Translations under genes and position numbers: made by a program | The notes under the pieces: model-generated | Seen by the model: only the letters and a program-made list of their open reading frames with translations | What the model was told of the DNA's origin: nothing | Databases searched by the model: none | Shown here: one piece after another, positions 29,901-33,889 of the stretch | Layout of the letters: each line of letters opens with the position of its first letter | Position numbering within the stretch: position 1 is the first letter of the stretch | Assembly (NCBI GenBank): GCA_024405395.1 | Contig: JAKSOW010000025.1 | Span: 1 to 33,889, forward strand | Direction: 5' to 3' | Length of the DNA: 33,889 nucleotides | DNA from: Kiritimatiellia bacterium | Lineage (GTDB): Bacteria > Verrucomicrobiota > Kiritimatiellia > RFP12 > UBA1067

Positions 29901-32272
29901 CAGAGGCGTCGTTCACGAGTGGGCTCCCCTATCGCGACGACGGCGGCATCACCAATTTCGCCAACTGGGCGGGCCCGATCGAGATCCGGAACGCCAACAC
30001 GTGGCTGTCGTTCCACCCTTGGGAGACCTATCGCGCTGACCGCTACCTCACGTTCTCGGGCCCGATCTCGGGTGCGGGCGGCGTGAACTGTGGCTATGGC
30101 GGAAAGAGCGGCATAAAGGGGCATATTCTCATCACGAACCCCCACAACATCTATACGGGCCTTACAAAGCTGAACGGCTCCAGCGGTGCGAGCCTCACGT
30201 TCCTCCATCCGGGATCCATGCCGAACTGGGACAATCTGGACTTCTATCTCGGCCGCATCGGCCTATGCTGGGGCGAGGGGCTTTGGGACAAGGCCAGCTA
30301 CCTGGCCGCGGCCAACAACAGCGGCGCCAACTACCATCCGACGTCGGCGGGACCCGGCGTCTACTACATGCCTTCGGTGCTGGCCATCAACACCACCTAT
30401 GCGCCGGGACGCACAGCCGAGATCGAGCTCTCGGATGCGGACATCACGGGCCCCAACTTCTCCATCGGCCACGACGGCGAAGGTGTGCTCACGGTCTCGG
30501 GTTCGTTCACCAAGCCCGTCAGGTTCGGCTCGTTCCGCGGCACGCTGCGCTTCACGGGCGAGGGACCGATCACTCTGGGTCCGGGCTCGATCTCCTCGGA
30601 TTGGGATCTGCACGAGGGCGACTGCCGCATTGAGGATGCGCAGGATGTGCGCCAGACCATCGGCAACATCACCGTGGGCGGCTATTCGAGCGTGAACGAC
30701 GCCAATGCGCGACTGACCATCGCCAATTCCAAGGTGACGAAGGTGAAGTCGCTGGACGCCACCTGGTGGGCCAACACGACCTATGACTCGCTCATGGTGG
30801 GCAGCCTGGGGCGTGGCGTTGTGGAGGTCTTGGGCAACTCGGTGGTGACGAACCGCTTCATGGTGGGCTATGGGGCCGCCGGACGCGGTGCGCTCTACGT
30901 GAAGGACGGGCTGGTCACGGATCTGGGCATTGAGGTGGCCTCGATGGTCGGCGGCGGTGGCGGCTCCGGTTCCGTCTGCGTCTCTGGCGGCTTCTTCGAC
31001 GTGGCGGGCATCCAATATCAGGGCAATGGCATCGCCGCGGTCAACGGCGATCGGTTTGGCGGATGGAGCACCTTCACGCAGACGGGTGGCCGTACGGAGA
31101 TACATCCCTCGGGTCTGCTCGGCGATACGTATGTGGGTGGCTGGTACATCGGTTCGAGCGAGATGGCGCGCGCGTGTGTCTACATCTCGGGCGGCGTAGT
31201 CACCAACCAGCGTGACACCATCTTGGCCAGTGGCGTCGGCGTCAAGTCCGTCTTCACGATGGACGGGGGCGAGTTCGTCAACCTGCGCCCGGCCAACCCC
31301 ACCCGCAACGTGAACGACACGGTGACGATCATGAACTTCAACGGCGGCGTCTTCACCGCCTGGAATGTGGCGCGTGCGCGTCCCGGCGGCACAGCGCGTG
31401 CGGACATCAACTTCAACGGCGGCACCTACCGTCCCAACCAGGACAACAGCCTCTTCGGTAGCACCACGGACGGCACTTGGAACGTCAAGGTCGATCGTGT
31501 CACGCTCTACGCCAAGGGCGCCATCTTCGACACGTCGAAGCAGAACGCCTCGCTCGACGTGCCGATGGGCGCGCCTACGGGGCAGGGCGTGTCAGCCGTC
31601 AATTTCGTCGATCCCGGCAACACCTTTGTGGGCTCGCCTTTTGTGGACATCATCGGCGACGGTACGGGCGCGAGCGCCTACGCCGTGTTTGACGAGGCGG
31701 CGAAGGCGATCACCGAGATCAAGGTGACGAGCCCCGGCAACGACTACACGTGGGCGAAGTCCGTCATTCGCTACGGCACCAAGGTGTGGACCAATGACTG
31801 CACGCTGGCGGCGAATGATGCAGGCGGCGGTATCGTGAAGAAGGGCGCGAAGATGCTCACGCTCATGGCGCCCAACACGTACACGGGCGACACGGTGATC
31901 GAAGAGGGTGATCTTGTGCTGGGCGTGGCGGATGCGTTGCCGGCCGAGTCGCGGCTCGTCCTCAAGGGCGGCCGGATTGTCGTGGGTACGGGCGTTGCGC
32001 GTCCGGCCTTCAACCTGAAGCTGACCGTGGGCGAGACGGGTTCCTATCCCGGCGCGTTGACGCTGGCGGAAGGCTCCACGGTGTATGTGGCGAATCTCGA
32101 CCAGGCCGACAAGGCGGAGGCGCCGTATACGCTGTTGGAGGCGGGTGGCCCCATCTCGGGAACCTTCACGCTGGCGAACCCGGAGGATCTGCCGGCGAAC
32201 TGGAATGTGCGCATCAACGCCAACCGCATCCGCCTGGCGCGTGAGCGGGGCATCTGCATCAACTTCCGTTGA
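26936..32272 (+). CDS. Giant autotransporter-type beta-strand-repeat surface protein
   Basis: A 1778-residue secreted protein. Signal peptide: TDKRWILPLMLGAVMGLFAD. The first module is TWVWTGAQDAFWTNAANWTV, as in the protein at 19805. Several PATR-like repeats are visible, for example GTGVVTLKGANTCSGTLTLE near residue 483, FRKEGAGEWTLSQQQPDFSG near 783 and KKGAKMLTLMAPNTYTGDTV near 1640. Each has the alternating Gly/Thr/Val pattern followed by AG-x-L. No autotransporter beta-barrel is evident at the C terminus, which ends RERGICINFR. GGAAAGAG at 26919-26926 precedes the ATG, and a strong promoter lies upstream. It probably forms a long beta-helical fibre or glycan-interacting surface structure, but no catalytic motif was found. 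A related gene follows 23 nt downstream. Confidence 0.82.
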   Translation: MTDKRWILPLMLGAVMGLFADTWVWTGAQDAFWTNAANWTVDGVVAMVPPGRYLASDGTLAGVGEASAEFPALAEGRPTTIDLSGAWDVRNLTVKSGAPRYTFGTANSQALCISADTGRFIAEAGSQGALFVAQFGCGRLPRKTGNMGVADEPRVENWSAAEIEFQKFFYVENDATYKQEHEIAFWGTGDIRLSGMAPYRVCQYLDIYQTGGAKTIVACDVPAVNKNLFRKIRNAANYTSTIEIAEGGVLSGYYGMGPFEISGTLNVTGAGEFRCLATTKNKADSKGVPFLGGGEYQNNTQSINGKATFSCRMTSEKVGDYYGSWYHYSGAGTTEFTGDNQLRSPIQIASTSASHKPTLRAATIGTDEAASSLGYAPLHLANEARLLYTGPGEICSRTICLTNRSARLSNSAALEVAALGVVEQGGTGKLTFNSPVRCRCENASGTVIDSATLVLANATAQDFDVETALADDDGVKLNLIKRGTGVVTLKGANTCSGTLTLEAGVLALAEGAGIGNVSRILMQGGTLRLTRTLTLPPLTMRAGSAHLEVLDGVTLTLSGITGEGGLLDIVTQGTGKVQVAGATAGTVLPAGLTLNGMPVECDGSGTIVKRSYVVTADIPARGGRIPNAAAEVVGITSAGDASAGPITLANGLSTASVGVLYQRTDTPAEVALVAGQTLKANTIAMHASASALTVGTAEGAGTLAPASTYLEFDNASTTEPLTVNAAVTMPSTSADFSILGEGLVRLLSPFDWAGTISLSAGTLALANDGQTAFNAKLKGKGTFRKEGAGEWTLSQQQPDFSGEFVVAGGKVKPPANYGVFGSGTLSVTNGGQIWNTTFSDSLYLKDRTMHLAGRGPDDSGALRTDASVSLPKQVILDGDTLISNKTSATLTMSGTTLDMNGHDLEFMMEAATVSMTDVVVTNVGRWLMTPLCLTANSWNYLTIWSGCDLGTADDPEIIFTNGSRFSLGTSQKPIYRRLVLDIDASKDGPEASFTSGLPYRDDGGITNFANWAGPIEIRNANTWLSFHPWETYRADRYLTFSGPISGAGGVNCGYGGKSGIKGHILITNPHNIYTGLTKLNGSSGASLTFLHPGSMPNWDNLDFYLGRIGLCWGEGLWDKASYLAAANNSGANYHPTSAGPGVYYMPSVLAINTTYAPGRTAEIELSDADITGPNFSIGHDGEGVLTVSGSFTKPVRFGSFRGTLRFTGEGPITLGPGSISSDWDLHEGDCRIEDAQDVRQTIGNITVGGYSSVNDANARLTIANSKVTKVKSLDATWWANTTYDSLMVGSLGRGVVEVLGNSVVTNRFMVGYGAAGRGALYVKDGLVTDLGIEVASMVGGGGGSGSVCVSGGFFDVAGIQYQGNGIAAVNGDRFGGWSTFTQTGGRTEIHPSGLLGDTYVGGWYIGSSEMARACVYISGGVVTNQRDTILASGVGVKSVFTMDGGEFVNLRPANPTRNVNDTVTIMNFNGGVFTAWNVARARPGGTARADINFNGGTYRPNQDNSLFGSTTDGTWNVKVDRVTLYAKGAIFDTSKQNASLDVPMGAPTGQGVSAVNFVDPGNTFVGSPFVDIIGDGTGASAYAVFDEAAKAITEIKVTSPGNDYTWAKSVIRYGTKVWTNDCTLAANDAGGGIVKKGAKMLTLMAPNTYTGDTVIEEGDLVLGVADALPAESRLVLKGGRIVVGTGVARPAFNLKLTVGETGSYPGALTLAEGSTVYVANLDQADKAEAPYTLLEAGGPISGTFTLANPEDLPANWNVRINANRIRLARERGICINFR

Positions 32273-32295
32273 TCGGATTCGGAAAGGGACTGAAC

Positions 32296-33889
32296 ATGAA
32301 GACATTGCTGACGATGGGGTACTGCACGGCGGCGTTGCTGGCCGCTGCGGGCGCGTACGACTTCGACACGGAGGATGGCAAGTTCGCCTACACCTATCCA
32401 TACTATGTCGTGGATGTGGGCGAGGCCTCCAATCGGTTCGCCACCGTCTCCGGCATCGTGAAGGTGGCGAGCGAGACGGCCGAGCCGACTACCGTGGACT
32501 ATGCGGAATTCAGTGCGGCGACCTCCGGAACGCTCTTCAAGAAAGGCGCCGGCTGGCTGGAGATCGACACGGAAATCACCAACTGGCGTGGTCAGATCCA
32601 TGTGCTGGAGGGATACCTGCTGTCGCGCTGCTACGGTTCGCTGGGCGCCCAGGTTCTGGAGACGCGCACGGGGCAGCAGCGTGCCGCCCGTTCGGCGGGC
32701 ACGTATGTGCACAACGGGGCCACGTTGGTGCGCTTCAACAAAATCGCGGGCGCCGTGAACGACAACGACAAGAAGTACATCGCGGTGGAGGGTGTGGGCG
32801 CAGATGGGCTTGGGGCGCTTCGCTGCATCGACCTGAAGGGCAATGAAAGCACATGGCCGCTGGGTTTCGACACGGAGTTTCTCGGCGATACGCTCGTCAA
32901 GGGCGGGCCAGGTTGGGCAACCAAGCTGAGCTGGAGCCCTAATCCCGGGTCAACTCTCTGGCTCAACGAGCACACCGTCACGATTGAGGGTACGGACGGG
33001 ACATCCGGATTCATGCAGAACTGGGGCACCATCCATCCCGGTCATCTGGTGCTGACGAACACCCAGGGCCGAATCTACGGCACGTTGCCGCATTTCTTTG
33101 GTGGTCCCGACTATACGCTGACGTTGCGCGCCAAGAGCAATCTGGAGTTCACGGGGACGGTCAGCGGTGACGACACCACGTGGACGCTGGTCGCGGATGG
33201 CGCCACCCATATCGGAGCCAACCAGGCTCTGGCCGACTGCACCAATCGCTACAACTGGGCGGGTCCCGTCAATCTGAAGGTTGATCTGCCACTTTACAGT
33301 GGTGCAGGCGCCGAGTCCTGTCTGACGCTGAATGGCTATGTGTACGGCCCCGGCGGCTTCCCTGTGCGTCCCAAGACCAACAAGAGCACCGGCTACCTGA
33401 ATTTCCATCTGGTCTGCCCCACGAACGCCTTCAAGGGCGTGGTTGGCCTGGACAGGGAAGCGCGTTTGCATCTTCACGCCGATGGCGCGCTGCCAGTTGA
33501 CTCCGCGGGCGCGTCAATCACGAATGGCGCCTTGGTGCTCTATGACGTGGACTATCGCCTGCCGCCTCTGACGTTCGACGGGACGGGCGCCGTGGATACG
33601 GTGTGCAGCTATTGGACGAACCGCGTATGCCAGTCGCTCACGAAGACGGGCGAAGGTGCGCTTTGTCTGAACACGGCGCTCCACTCGCCGTTGTTGACGA
33701 TTCGCGGCGGCGGCGTGAAGATGCCGCAGACGTCGTTCGCGGGTTTCTTTGAGGGCCTCCTGCCGGGCGATCCCACGGCCGGAGCGTCTTCGCTTATGCA
33801 GAATACACGCGATGTGGGCACAAATGCGATTGTCCTGGCGGCCAACCGTCCCAACACCACCTGGCCCAAGTGCACGTGCCTGACCTATT
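32296..33889 (+). CDS. Second large beta-strand-repeat secreted protein, 3' end missing
   Basis: An open frame from the ATG at 32296 to the window edge (531 codons, no stop). It starts KTLLTMGYCTAALLAAAGAYD, a signal peptide. GGAAAGGGA lies about 6-14 nt before the start. The sequence is Gly/Thr/Val/Asn-rich and beta-predicted throughout, with GTLFKKGAGWLEIDTEITNW near residue 80 and CQSLTKTGEGALCLNTALHS near 445. These are PATR-like strands of the kind seen in the upstream protein. It follows the 1778-residue gene after 23 nt, so the two likely form an operon. Family assignment is by composition and repeat pattern only, and the C terminus is not visible. Confidence 0.75.
   Translation, partial: MKTLLTMGYCTAALLAAAGAYDFDTEDGKFAYTYPYYVVDVGEASNRFATVSGIVKVASETAEPTTVDYAEFSAATSGTLFKKGAGWLEIDTEITNWRGQIHVLEGYLLSRCYGSLGAQVLETRTGQQRAARSAGTYVHNGATLVRFNKIAGAVNDNDKKYIAVEGVGADGLGALRCIDLKGNESTWPLGFDTEFLGDTLVKGGPGWATKLSWSPNPGSTLWLNEHTVTIEGTDGTSGFMQNWGTIHPGHLVLTNTQGRIYGTLPHFFGGPDYTLTLRAKSNLEFTGTVSGDDTTWTLVADGATHIGANQALADCTNRYNWAGPVNLKVDLPLYSGAGAESCLTLNGYVYGPGGFPVRPKTNKSTGYLNFHLVCPTNAFKGVVGLDREARLHLHADGALPVDSAGASITNGALVLYDVDYRLPPLTFDGTGAVDTVCSYWTNRVCQSLTKTGEGALCLNTALHSPLLTIRGGGVKMPQTSFAGFFEGLLPGDPTAGASSLMQNTRDVGTNAIVLAANRPNTTWPKCTCLTY

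Overview
The window looks like a chromosomal segment of a Gram-negative bacterium of the Verrucomicrobiota/Kiritimatiellae type. This placement is an inference. It rests on an LPS-acylation gene (lpxD), very large secreted proteins built from autotransporter-type beta-strand repeats, Tat/lipoprotein-exported carbohydrate-related proteins, a BioW-BioF fusion, high GC in the housekeeping genes and many short intergenic repeats. Every gene I can support is on the + strand, apart from one transposase remnant on the - strand. I saw no tRNA, rRNA, CRISPR array or known riboswitch.

Layout. (1) 1-2342: biotin synthesis, the 3' part of a bioW-bioF fusion followed by bioB. (2) 2343-4779: an accessory insert with 11-bp tandem repeats, five iterons at exactly 22-bp spacing, a small winged-helix gene, a decayed IS4-type transposase fused to a copy of the bioB 5' end, and a hipB-hipA toxin-antitoxin pair whose HipA is short at the C terminus. 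(3) 4872-15812: a dense block containing an exported sugar isomerase-like lipoprotein, lpxD, a GH28-like beta-helix lipoprotein, metF, a polytopic membrane protein, coaB, tsaC, gluQ, nth, trmD and a GHL10-type glycosidase. (4) 15826-19688: tadA, a small lipoprotein, trmJ behind an octamer repeat, and a NapH-like/NapG-like iron-sulfur pair in which the second protein is fused to a DUF1893 domain. (5) 19805-23882: a beta-strand-repeat surface protein and a secreted calcineurin-like phosphatase. (6) 23883-26935: an AT-richer accessory region with a second 22-bp iteron array and 11-bp repeats, a degenerate third array, 17 tandem heptamers, three copies of a dispersed repeat, and three small genes (zinc ribbon, coiled coil, membrane protein). 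(7) 26936-33889: two very large beta-strand-repeat proteins behind a near-consensus promoter; the second runs off the window.

How it fits together. The core genes serve biotin, folate and CoA metabolism, lipid A synthesis, tRNA modification (tsaC, gluQ, trmD, tadA, trmJ) and DNA repair. Most are joined by 4-10 nt overlaps, so they are probably cotranscribed. The exported glycosidase-like proteins and giant surface proteins suggest life on complex polysaccharide. The most unusual feature is the composite repeat (22-bp iterons plus 11-bp TGACGC-type units). It occurs after bioB and, in inverted orientation, after the phosphatase gene, with a decayed third copy nearby. It may represent the ends of IS21-like or MITE-like elements, or binding arrays for an unknown protein such as the small winged-helix protein beside the first array.
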